Source: Methanobacteriota archaeon
GTDB lineage: Archaea > Thermoplasmatota > Poseidoniia > Poseidoniales > Poseidoniaceae
Reading direction: 5' to 3'
Length of the DNA stretch: 36,734 nt
Assembly: GCA_009936765.1 (NCBI GenBank)
Contig: JAACDL010000190.1
Span: 1-36,734 of the forward strand
The position numbers were made by a program, and so were the translations under genes. The notes beneath the pieces were generated by a model. That model was not told the origin of the DNA, ran no database searches, and saw only the letters and a list, made by a program, of their open reading frames with translations. Shown piece by piece: positions 1-7,842 of the stretch. The stretch's first letter is position 1. Every line of letters begins with the position of its first letter.

Positions 1-3000
1 ATTCCAATCTCTGTTCCAGGGCATTCATCCATCAAATCGTTGACCCCATCATCGTCAGTATCCTTCTGAGCTAAGTTACAGCCATTTTCATCGATAGTCA
101 ATTCTGGGTTTGAATCTGGACATGAATCGTATGGATCAAATATTCCATCATCATCTGAATCTACTTCCTTCTGACTATCGGAACACCCAATGCCATCAAC
201 TGTTTCGCCAACTGGAGTACTTGGGCACATATCTTCAGCATTTGATACGAAATCTTGATCGTCGTCTTTCTGGTATTCAGAACAACCAACACTGTCAACA
301 TCCTGGCCTTCCGCGGTATTGTTGCAGTCATCTAATTCATCAGAAATTCCGTCATTGTCTGAATCTACTTCATCTCCAACAATCGGGCAACCAACACCAA
401 TTGTTCCATTGATTACTCCATAATCGTAAGGGCATTTGTCAGGTTCGTTCCCATTTTGGTTGTCTCCCCAACCATCTCCATCAGAATCTGCCACTTGAGT
501 ACTATCATCGGGGAAAGCGTCTGCTGAATCTTCTCTGCCGTCTCCGTCAGTATCAGTGCAGCCATAATAGTCTACAACAGCGCCTTGAGTGTCTACTGAT
601 GTAGTAGAATTACCAGCAACGCTTGGACAATTATCCAGTTCAAGATTAATGGCAATACTAGGATTTCTGTAATTATATGATTCATTCGATGGATCTTTCT
701 GGTCCGAACTACAGCCATCATCATCTGAAGTACCTACGGTGTTTTCACACCAATCGTTCCTGTTTGGAACATTATCTCCATCGTCATCCATGTATGCATA
801 TGATGTCCAATTATTTGGGTATGAGTCCCCGTCTGTATCATTGGCAGCCCATTCATTTGAAGGGAATTTATCAGGTAGAGTTGCACCATCTGATGAGTTG
901 TCACCATATCCATCGCCATCTGAATCGGCCCATTGAGTACCATCATTAGGCCACCAATCTGCGCCATCTTCTTCAGTCCATTCTCTGGAAGTTCCGAAAT
1001 CAGATGGGTCAGATGCGCCATCGCCATCTGTGTCTACACAGCCTAGACGATCTCTGTATGAGTACCCTTGAACCCACCAGCACTTATCGCCGGACTCTTG
1101 GTCGGAATCGTTATCGCCATATCCATCATTGTCATCGTCTTTCCATTGCTTGGGGTTGTAAGGGAATAGGTCAGCCATACTTTGTTCTACAATTCCAAGA
1201 ACTGTGACATTGCAGCAATCTGGGCCATGGTTGTCGCCGATTCTATCTCCATCGGAATCCAAAGCTTGTTTCCAATTAGTAGGGAATCTGTCGCCATTTA
1301 CGAAAGTGGCTGAGTTATCTGCCCAGCCATCCTGGTCTAAATCATCACATCCAACCATTGCCCACCAAGACATTCCATCGTCGTTAACGCAATCATCAGC
1401 AACATCAGACCAACCATCTTCATCATAATCATCACATCCAAACTTGTCGATGTAAGATTCGCCATTTTCCGAAGGGCAAGCATCGGGTGCTGGACCTAGA
1501 GGGTTGTCACCATATCCATCTGAATCTGAGTCCTCCCATTGGTTGCCGACTTGTGGCTTGTTATCATGAGAATCCGGAATCAAATCTCTGTCTGTGTCCT
1601 GCATTAATCTCATTGCATAGAAATGACCATTCGATGATTGTGAATAAGCAAACATAATCATTCCATCTTCTTGCACATCTAGAGGTACAGGATTTTCTGT
1701 GGCAATAGCAGGGAATGAAGTTGAGATTACAGGGAGATTACTAGATTCAACCAATCCAGTGGTCCACACTAGATGATTATCCTCGTTTGTACTGGTAGCA
1801 TGCCATCTTCCTGAATCGACTAATAGTTCAACACTTGAATTAGTATCTGGAATGTCAACAGCCGTATAATTCCAAGAGCCCGCACCGTCTTCAATTAGTA
1901 AACCTTGAACTGTATTATTGGCATCGAATAGAATGACCTGTCCTGACATAGCCAAACTGTGTCCTTCAGTAACTCCCAATAGCCAAGTATCACTCACTAC
2001 AGTCCAATTCCCACCACTGATTGAACGTTCTAAGACGATTAGGTGGTCTGAATCTATCAGAGAAATTACAATTTTATCATCTAACAGTTCAATTTCGAAT
2101 TGCGAGGTTGTATTTGCGCCAATTATGTCTGTAGCATTGGAAGTACCGTTATCATATTCTACTAACTGTAACATTGTTGAACTATTTGAAACTGCAACTT
2201 GAACGAACATCAGAACATCGTCATCAGACATTATCGATTCAAAATCTTCTCCAATTGTTGTGTTGAGAATTGAAGTCTCATTCCATGTACCATCTAAGGT
2301 TGCCATTCGCACCATGTAGTCGTCATCGTCAACAAATACCATGTGAGTTCGATCTTCAGAATCGAGATGTATACCGATCGGATAAGCTAAGTCGATTGAA
2401 CTCTTGACTGTAGTTGTAGTGAATCCAGTAGAAGATTCTTCAGTGTAAAAGATTGATGAGAAGCCTGATGAGAAGTGACCTAATCTCTGATGACCATTTG
2501 AGTCGACTGTAGAGGCCATTTGCTCACCTAGCCCGTTACCAGAACCTAAAGCAAACTCTATTGCTGTATTACCGGTTAGTGAGAGAGACATTATTTCACT
2601 CGAAGAATGGAATAGAATTGTAGGTTTGCCCGCATTTGAAATCCCGATATTCGCTTGATGAGCATTGGTTAATTCACGAGTTAGCCAACGTCCTGATGGA
2701 GTTCCATCTAGAGTATTCTCCATCAATAGCAAACTAGAATCATCCAGCATAGCCATTATCAGAGGTGTGCCTCTCAATGGAGTGTGCATCTCGATTCCTA
2801 CTACTGGTTGGTCAAAATCAAAGTCGATGTACTCCCAATCCCTTTCGGACATTATTGTCAAAACTGGGCCAAAACTTTCTCCTCGATTTAAGTCTCTAGA
2901 TGAATAAATCAACTCACCCATCCCATCTCCATTTACATCTATTCCAGTGAGAAGATTCAATCCTACATTCTGTCCTGCAGAACCTTGAGCAAATATTTGA

Positions 3001-5045
3001 GTCTCGGTTCTAGGACCGTTTTGTGAACCCAAGTAAAGGTGTACTTTACCGGCCTTAGATGATGATGGAGCCATAACTAGGAAATCGGAATAACCATCTT
3101 CGTTAATGTCGCCAGCAGGAGATATTGTTTGTCCTAGAAGGGCGTTCGCGAAATTACCCTTGTCTGTCCAAGTGCCGGGCCCGGAAACAGGCCCGGTACT
3201 AGAACCAGCCCACATGTGGACTTTACCTTCGTGATATAATCCATCAGCGAACAATTCACTGACTAGTATATCATCAAAGCCGTCTCCGTCTACATCACCT
3301 ATGAATGACATTTCAACACCGTACAATTTCCCTTGCGTTAAAGGGGCATGAACAATTGCTGCTGTTGGATTAATTCCACTAGCATTACCCATGTAGAACT
3401 CTACAGAAGAATAACCGGTCGGACTATCGATTGTCCCAGTGTTAGAAACGGCCATGTCCATGAATCCATCACCATTTATGTCTCCATTACCGATAACTTG
3501 GCGACCAAACATTGTACCCGAACCTGTTTGAGTAATGTTAGCATGGTGAACCATCGATGTGTTATTTCCTTTGAGTACCATTACCAAGCCGTTTTCTGAA
3601 AGAGTTGGAGTCAATGTATTTTCTAGAATCATTTTGTCAGCAACTACGGCTAAATCTGTACATCCATCAGATTCCACATCACCAAGAGATGTCAATGACC
3701 ATCCAAGGTTATCATCATCGCTTCCATTCATTTCCCACCAAGTAGAGGTCGAGATTCCTGAAGCAGAACCTAATCTTATCGAAATATGCCCAGAATTGTT
3801 CACACCAAGACCTGGCTCACTGGAAGCAATGTCGTCAAAACCATCACAGTTGAAATCTCCAATTGCGATTCCAAACCCAAGCATGGAATCACTGTACGAG
3901 CCTACAAGGATTCTGTCAGCTAATGCTCCAGGTCCGTCTGGTGAGCCGTAATGAATTGAGATTGTTCCATTACCATCAGGGTCGGTGTACACGATATCGT
4001 CCTTGCCATCACCATTCAGATCTCCAGCAAGGAGTTCACCTTCTACTGAATCATCATCATAGTTGATGACCCAATTGGAGTCAGGGTCTATCCTACCTGT
4101 GTCTTTTCCTGCAAGACTTCGTAGCAAAGAGAGTGTGTTATTTCCTAACCCATCTGATTTTGAGTAGGTTATCTGTTCAATATCGTTGATGTCTAAATCC
4201 ATACCTATGGCTGATGAAACTGTGCTTCCTCTTGCCAGTATTTGTCTAACCTCCATGGTATCATTGAATTTGATTAAGCGGACTTCTCCTTCAGCGGAAT
4301 TAGTGTAAACCACGTGAATCATATCGTCTGAATCAATCGCCACTTCGATATCATCACCGACTGGACCAACATCCAGAATGGTGTGATTCCAAAATGCTTT
4401 ATTGAACCAAAGGTGATGTAATGCCTGGTCTAGATCTTGGAACATTATGTGACTCTTGAATTCCGAGTCGAATGAAATCTTAAGACCGCTGTTGAATACA
4501 TCTTCAGCGATTGTACGTAAGTGCCAAGTCCTTTCAAGGTAAACTGAGTTTTCTTCGGCTAATCGTGCTAGGCGCAAATCATCTCCGATATTGTAAACCA
4601 CCTGAATTCGATTGTTGGCACCTATAGCAACTGCACATTCATCAGCATTCAAACCATTGCTTAATGCCTCTACAAGTAGAGTATCCATTGTACCATCCAG
4701 GTGTATTGTATGGAGGTTAACATCGGATGAATTTAGAGAACAAGCATAACCAATGCCAACATCGGTTACTATCAAATCCATCGGTTTGCTTGACATATCA
4801 CCATATGAAGAGGCGTTCCAATAATCTAAAACCGATTCACCACGAACTACCCAATTTTTACCATCTACGGAAATCAAGTCGCCTTCAAGGTCATGACCAG
4901 AGCCACTAGAAAAGCCTACTGAGTTAGATTTTTCTGATTCATCATCCAATGATTCACCTACAGGGAAAACGAATAGTGGAGATATAATTTGGATGATGAA
5001 AATGGCGGAAATTGCTAGTGGAAGACCCTTGCTTCGCCATGACAT
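1..5045 (-). CDS. Giant secreted surface protein, FG-GAP-like blades plus TSP3-like repeats (3' end outside window)
   Basis: The frame is open from an ATG at 5045 to the window edge, about 1681 codons, with no stop seen where I translated it; the C-terminus lies outside. Residues 1-30 have a hydrophobic core typical of a Sec signal peptide. Residues about 325-720 carry repeated D-x-N-G-D-G-x-x-D-[IL] motifs (for example GDLNGDGKDDI, GDVDGDGFDDI), the calcium loops of FG-GAP/VCBS beta-propeller blades. From about residue 1146 on come thrombospondin type 3-like repeats (DSDGDGYGDN) alternating with Cys loops of the form CP-x(8-12)-GC. Known role of such modules: extracellular calcium-stabilised adhesion or binding; the ligand here is unknown. 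The same composite repeat occurs in the protein at 7835-10288. Many N-x-S/T sites suggest glycosylation (inference). It is transcribed away from the thiamine pyrophosphokinase across a palindrome-containing spacer, with a TATA-like AT stretch at 5071-5080, 30 bp before the ATG. Confidence 0.88.
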   Translation of the reverse strand, partial: MSWRSKGLPLAISAIFIIQIISPLFVFPVGESLDDESEKSNSVGFSSGSGHDLEGDLISVDGKNWVVRGESVLDYWNASSYGDMSSKPMDLIVTDVGIGYACSLNSSDVNLHTIHLDGTMDTLLVEALSNGLNADECAVAIGANNRIQVVYNIGDDLRLARLAEENSVYLERTWHLRTIAEDVFNSGLKISFDSEFKSHIMFQDLDQALHHLWFNKAFWNHTILDVGPVGDDIEVAIDSDDMIHVVYTNSAEGEVRLIKFNDTMEVRQILARGSTVSSAIGMDLDINDIEQITYSKSDGLGNNTLSLLRSLAGKDTGRIDPDSNWVINYDDDSVEGELLAGDLNGDGKDDIVYTDPDGNGTISIHYGSPDGPGALADRILVGSYSDSMLGFGIAIGDFNCDGFDDIASSEPGLGVNNSGHISIRLGSASGISTSTWWEMNGSDDDNLGWSLTSLGDVESDGCTDLAVVADKMILENTLTPTLSENGLVMVLKGNNTSMVHHANITQTGSGTMFGRQVIGNGDINGDGFMDMAVSNTGTIDSPTGYSSVEFYMGNASGINPTAAIVHAPLTQGKLYGVEMSFIGDVDGDGFDDILVSELFADGLYHEGKVHMWAGSSTGPVSGPGTWTDKGNFANALLGQTISPAGDINEDGYSDFLVMAPSSSKAGKVHLYLGSQNGPRTETQIFAQGSAGQNVGLNLLTGIDVNGDGMGELIYSSRDLNRGESFGPVLTIMSERDWEYIDFDFDQPVVGIEMHTPLRGTPLIMAMLDDSSLLLMENTLDGTPSGRWLTRELTNAHQANIGISNAGKPTILFHSSSEIMSLSLTGNTAIEFALGSGNGLGEQMASTVDSNGHQRLGHFSSGFSSIFYTEESSTGFTTTTVKSSIDLAYPIGIHLDSEDRTHMVFVDDDDYMVRMATLDGTWNETSILNTTIGEDFESIMSDDDVLMFVQVAVSNSSTMLQLVEYDNGTSNATDIIGANTTSQFEIELLDDKIVISLIDSDHLIVLERSISGGNWTVVSDTWLLGVTEGHSLAMSGQVILFDANNTVQGLLIEDGAGSWNYTAVDIPDTNSSVELLVDSGRWHATSTNEDNHLVWTTGLVESSNLPVISTSFPAIATENPVPLDVQEDGMIMFAYSQSSNGHFYAMRLMQDTDRDLIPDSHDNKPQVGNQWEDSDSDGYGDNPLGPAPDACPSENGESYIDKFGCDDYDEDGWSDVADDCVNDDGMSWWAMVGCDDLDQDGWADNSATFVNGDRFPTNWKQALDSDGDRIGDNHGPDCCNVTVLGIVEQSMADLFPYNPKQWKDDDNDGYGDNDSDQESGDKCWWVQGYSYRDRLGCVDTDGDGASDPSDFGTSREWTEEDGADWWPNDGTQWADSDGDGYGDNSSDGATLPDKFPSNEWAANDTDGDSYPNNWTSYAYMDDDGDNVPNRNDWCENTVGTSDDDGCSSDQKDPSNESYNYRNPSIAINLELDNCPSVAGNSTTSVDTQGAVVDYYGCTDTDGDGREDSADAFPDDSTQVADSDGDGWGDNQNGNEPDKCPYDYGVINGTIGVGCPIVGDEVDSDNDGISDELDDCNNTAEGQDVDSVGCSEYQKDDDQDFVSNAEDMCPSTPVGETVDGIGCSDSQKEVDSDDDGIFDPYDSCPDSNPELTIDENGCNLAQKDTDDDGVNDLMDECPGTEIG

Positions 5046-5095
5046 ATCCCCCATCACGCCCCCCGCCCTACATTACTATTCCCAACAAATGATTA

Positions 5096-5115
5096 CGGCC
5101 CCCTATAGGGGGCCG
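5096..5115. promoter_or_regulatory. Perfect 20-bp palindrome midway between divergent genes
   Basis: Each half of this inverted repeat is CGGCCCCCTA read inward, with no spacer. It lies almost exactly midway in the 122-bp spacer, 50 bp from the ATG at 5045 and 52 bp from the ATG at 5168. TATA-like AT stretches flank it at 5071-5080 (serving 5045) and about 5117-5123 (serving 5168). With one bulged base the symmetry extends through TTAC at 5093-5096 and GTAA at 5116-5119. The placement suits an operator for both genes. A hairpin or cruciform role is possible, but a terminator is unlikely because no gene ends here. Confidence 0.55.
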
Positions 5116-5167
5116 GTAAATACAATCCAATCGAACCGCTTGAATCGGTGAATCTCATGGCCCCAAT

Positions 5168-5746
5168 ATGGCGGACATGGTGCTGGTCGTTGCGAATGGC
5201 GAATGGAGCGACTCGGGATTAGTTGAAACTATGATTGAGACTTCAACTTTCAAGATTGCATTGGATGGAGCTGCAGACCGATTTGACACATGGGATGTGG
5301 TTGTTGGAGACATGGACTCAATCTCTAATCCTGAACATCACGAGCCTGCCACAAACCAGAACTATTCTGACCTTGCTAAAGCCCTAAAAATGTATGATGT
5401 TGATGCGATTGTTGGAGTTGCTGGAGGAAGGTTAGATCATCAAATCGCAGCGTACACATCTTTATTCGAAAGTAACTCTGATGCAATTCTATATTTTGAT
5501 GGATGGAGAGCGTGTCGAGTCCATCCTGATGGTTTACAAATTGATTTAGCGATTGGAACAATTTGTTCTTTAATGCCGTTTGGAAATGTCAATAATGTCA
5601 CCTGTAACGGAGTAGAATTTATTCTTGAAAATGAGGATATATCAACGGGAACAAGGGGTGTTGGAAATAGAGTAACAGAAGAGGTCGTAAATATCTCACA
5701 TGAAGGGGGAGATCTACTCTTCATTTGGGAGGCAAATGCGCCCTGA
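5168..5746 (+). CDS. Thiamine pyrophosphokinase
   Basis: Transfers pyrophosphate from ATP to thiamine to make thiamine diphosphate in the cytoplasm. Family motifs appear in order: LDGAADR (residues 32-38, equivalent to the usual ADGGANR), GDMDS (47-51, metal and nucleotide site), QNYSDLAKAL (64-73) and GGRLDHQ (86-92). At 192 aa it is close to the short end of the family (about 200-220 aa). An in-frame stop at 5141-5143 makes ATG 5168 the first possible ATG start; ATG 5177 is an alternative. Its 3' end overlaps the convergent DUF4105 gene by 26 bp. No other thiamine gene is nearby, which fits salvage of external thiamine (inference). Archaea more often reach TPP through thiamine monophosphate kinase ThiL, so this enzyme type is worth noting. 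Confidence 0.9.
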   Translation: MADMVLVVANGEWSDSGLVETMIETSTFKIALDGAADRFDTWDVVVGDMDSISNPEHHEPATNQNYSDLAKALKMYDVDAIVGVAGGRLDHQIAAYTSLFESNSDAILYFDGWRACRVHPDGLQIDLAIGTICSLMPFGNVNNVTCNGVEFILENEDISTGTRGVGNRVTEEVVNISHEGGDLLFIWEANAP

Positions 5747-6581
5747 TAAACCGTGAATACTCTTCTTTACCATCCCAAGTTCTTGCTCTTTCATCAACTC
5801 TTGAGGCTTCAACTGTAGATTCGTATCCACCCCAATCCTCAATCAACTTGAGCTTCCATGCTGCTTTGGCTGAATGGCCAGGGAATAAAGTCCTCCACAT
5901 ATTTGGAATCCTGCCCGGAGTGATTAGATTGACTTGGTCAACAATCGAGGTTGTACAGGTCTTACCAAATGTGTGGTACCACTCGGGTTTCTCTCCAAGA
6001 GAATTTAGTCGGTCACATAAAGCGTTGAATAATGCCTTGTCTTTGCCAGGAGGAGTCTGAACTCTGTAGAGGTGGACCTTGTGCTTTCTGCCGTTAGTTC
6101 TCAAGTGCAGTGCGTCTCTTTCTGTAGCTACAAGTAGGTACAACTCAAATGCACGCCACATACCTTGCCATGGGTCATATTTCTCCCCAACTTCTCTACG
6201 GGTTTCGAAAGAGAAGGTGATGAATTGACCATCACTAAATTCGAATGTTAACATTGTATGGGCAAGCGCCTTTATTTTGTGGAAATGGTCGATTACATAC
6301 CAGACATCTGTGATCTCATCGGTGTCAACACTAGTGTCTATCCACTTTGAGTCGTGGTCCCTTTTACCACTCCATGTGAAATCTCTAACATTTTTCAGGG
6401 AAACTTTCGAGCCTTTGTAGGATGCTATGCCGTGGTGAGCATTATCTGCAACCCAGTTTTTTTCTAAACCTGGAATTTGAGATTGGAGGTGAACATACCT
6501 TTTCCAAATTGCTTTAATTAACATCAGCAGTAGACCAGTGCCGCTGATTATCATTGTCCAAAACGCAATGTCGCGCAGCAA
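5721..6581 (-). CDS. DUF4105 / Lnb N-terminal-domain membrane protein
   Basis: Residues 7-27 form one N-terminal membrane segment; the rest matches the DUF4105 (Lnb_N) pattern. Visible hallmarks are AHTMLTFEFSDG (107-118), RREVGEKY (128-135), TNGRKHKVHLY (162-172) and KTCTTSIV (207-214). The conserved His108 and Cys209 are the residues expected in a papain/NlpC-like fold; no activity is established for most of the family. The start is TTG at 6581, chosen because GAGGTG at 6587-6592 lies 5 nt upstream and because the next ATG (residue 10) would cut into the membrane segment. The start lies 68 bp inside the upstream Ig-like gene, so translational coupling is likely. It is last in the operon and overlaps the convergent TPK gene. 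The family is better known from bacteria, so transfer is possible. Confidence 0.8.
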   Translation of the reverse strand: MLRDIAFWTMIISGTGLLLMLIKAIWKRYVHLQSQIPGLEKNWVADNAHHGIASYKGSKVSLKNVRDFTWSGKRDHDSKWIDTSVDTDEITDVWYVIDHFHKIKALAHTMLTFEFSDGQFITFSFETRREVGEKYDPWQGMWRAFELYLLVATERDALHLRTNGRKHKVHLYRVQTPPGKDKALFNALCDRLNSLGEKPEWYHTFGKTCTTSIVDQVNLITPGRIPNMWRTLFPGHSAKAAWKLKLIEDWGGYESTVEASRVDERARTWDGKEEYSRFIRAHLPPK

Positions 6582-7842
6582 CTCCCCACCTCTTCCACAT
6601 CAAAGAGGCACGATCCCACCAGTCGACTTCACCATCACCATGACGGCGCCAAAGCATGCCGTTTTCATCGACGTGAGTAGGTAGACCTTCAGAATCAGGC
6701 TCACCGATCTCATTGAGCATACTTCTTCCCATTTCATCATCCTCTGGGCCCTTCATCATCAGTACGAATACTGCAATTCCCAAGACTAATGATAGTACTA
6801 TAATTCCATAAATCCCAACAGATGAAGTTTCTGTTTCCTCGCCACGGGATAGTACCGGAGCGTCATCATCTTCAACTTCTGAATCAGGAGATGGCGTTCT
6901 GATTAGCATAGTTCCACCAGTGGTACTTATTTCCTCATCATTGGTAACAGTTAACAGAATCTTGTAAACTCCTGAACCCCATTTCGAGCAGTCTAATGTG
7001 CTAGAGTTAGCAACCACTCCAATTGAAGGAGTAATTGTCCAATCTTTGGTATATCCGAAATGGTCTTCGCCTGTTGCCTGTAAGTGAGAAACAGTACAAG
7101 GAGTTCCAGCTAGTTGTTCGTCACCATCGATTTCAATTGTAAAATGCGGAGGAGGTTTGTTGACAATAACTAGTTCAAGAGTATCTGATGTTGTCTGTCC
7201 AAGGCCATTCTGGTAAGTCTCGCTTACAACATATGTTCCTGCAGGCCAGTTACTACAATCCAATACAGTATCATCATCTAAGACTTTGAATGGAGTGCCG
7301 ACAATAGATCGAGTGCCGACAAAATTCCACCTAGGTCCGGTTTCATCAATGAAGTTCCTAGTTATTTCACATGTGTCACCAGTTTGCATTATTTCTGAGC
7401 CGGACAATACTAGGTCTGCTGAAGGTACTGCTAAAGCAGGACTTAAGTCAAAGACTCCAATGTTTATCGACTTGAGAAGTCTACCATCTGCATCACTTAT
7501 TTCGAGGACTAATCGATGCTCGCCTACAGCCCATGAATCGTATGTCAAAGAAGCATTTTCTTGATCTTCAAATGCCATCAAAACCTCTTCTTGTACAGTA
7601 AATCCGGAATGCTCTCCGATTAATGTGAGAGTCAAATCAATCCATTGCTGGGTTGAATTCAGTACTACTACTACTCTAATCGCATCCATCATTCCATCTT
7701 GGTTACTATCTAGACTATCATTTCGAAGCGCAACCAAATTCAACCCAGCTGCGACAAATGGATCAGATTCTTCCTCTTCAGCAACTACTTGTCCCGTGAA
7801 GCAAAGTGAGAACATTAGAGCAATCAAAAACCACTCACGCAT
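6514..7842 (-). CDS. Membrane-anchored protein with tandem Ig-like domains and Trp-rich cytoplasmic tail
   Basis: 442 aa from ATG 7842. This start is preferred over ATG 7860 because a perfect AGGAGGTGA lies 6 nt upstream. A signal peptide ends near VVA (about residue 21). Two tandem domains (about 154-228 and 245-314) share the layout T-C...L-D-C-S-x-W-x-x-G-x-Y, so each probably holds a disulfide in an Ig/PKD-like sandwich. One membrane helix (about 342-363) is followed by a roughly 79-residue cytoplasmic tail containing DENGMLWRRHGDG and WW, a pattern also seen at the end of the protein at 34314-35009. ATG 7842 overlaps the stop of the TSP3 gene by 8 bp, and its own 3' end overlaps the DUF4105 gene. 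No family was recognised; a surface receptor or assembly role is a guess from topology. Confidence 0.82.
   Translation of the reverse strand: MREWFLIALMFSLCFTGQVVAEEEESDPFVAAGLNLVALRNDSLDSNQDGMMDAIRVVVVLNSTQQWIDLTLTLIGEHSGFTVQEEVLMAFEDQENASLTYDSWAVGEHRLVLEISDADGRLLKSINIGVFDLSPALAVPSADLVLSGSEIMQTGDTCEITRNFIDETGPRWNFVGTRSIVGTPFKVLDDDTVLDCSNWPAGTYVVSETYQNGLGQTTSDTLELVIVNKPPPHFTIEIDGDEQLAGTPCTVSHLQATGEDHFGYTKDWTITPSIGVVANSSTLDCSKWGSGVYKILLTVTNDEEISTTGGTMLIRTPSPDSEVEDDDAPVLSRGEETETSSVGIYGIIVLSLVLGIAVFVLMMKGPEDDEMGRSMLNEIGEPDSEGLPTHVDENGMLWRRHGDGEVDWWDRASLMWKRWGVAARHCVLDNDNQRHWSTADVN
6587..6592 (-). promoter_or_regulatory. Shine-Dalgarno site for the TTG start at 6581
   Basis: The minus strand reads GAGGTG, 5 nt before the TTG. 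It lies within the coding sequence of the preceding gene and supports a real 68-bp overlapping start rather than a frameshift. Confidence 0.6.

Noticed and set aside
1..1600. Regularly spaced DNA repeats that could suggest a CRISPR array
   Set aside because: The repeats are imperfect, of unequal spacing and in frame throughout; they encode TSP3 calcium loops.
3175..3206. GC-rich inverted and direct repeats (CCGGGCCCGG)
   Set aside because: They lie inside the surface-protein gene and are explained by Gly/Pro codons in a short loop.
5157..5219. Small frame from ATG 5157 behind a GGTGA site
   Set aside because: It stops after about 20 codons, overlaps the TPK start in another frame and has no recognisable product. 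The GGTGA may be chance.
6514..6581. Frameshift splitting one gene into the Ig-like and DUF4105 frames
   Set aside because: The second frame has its own Shine-Dalgarno site, N-terminal membrane helix and complete domain, so two genes are more likely.
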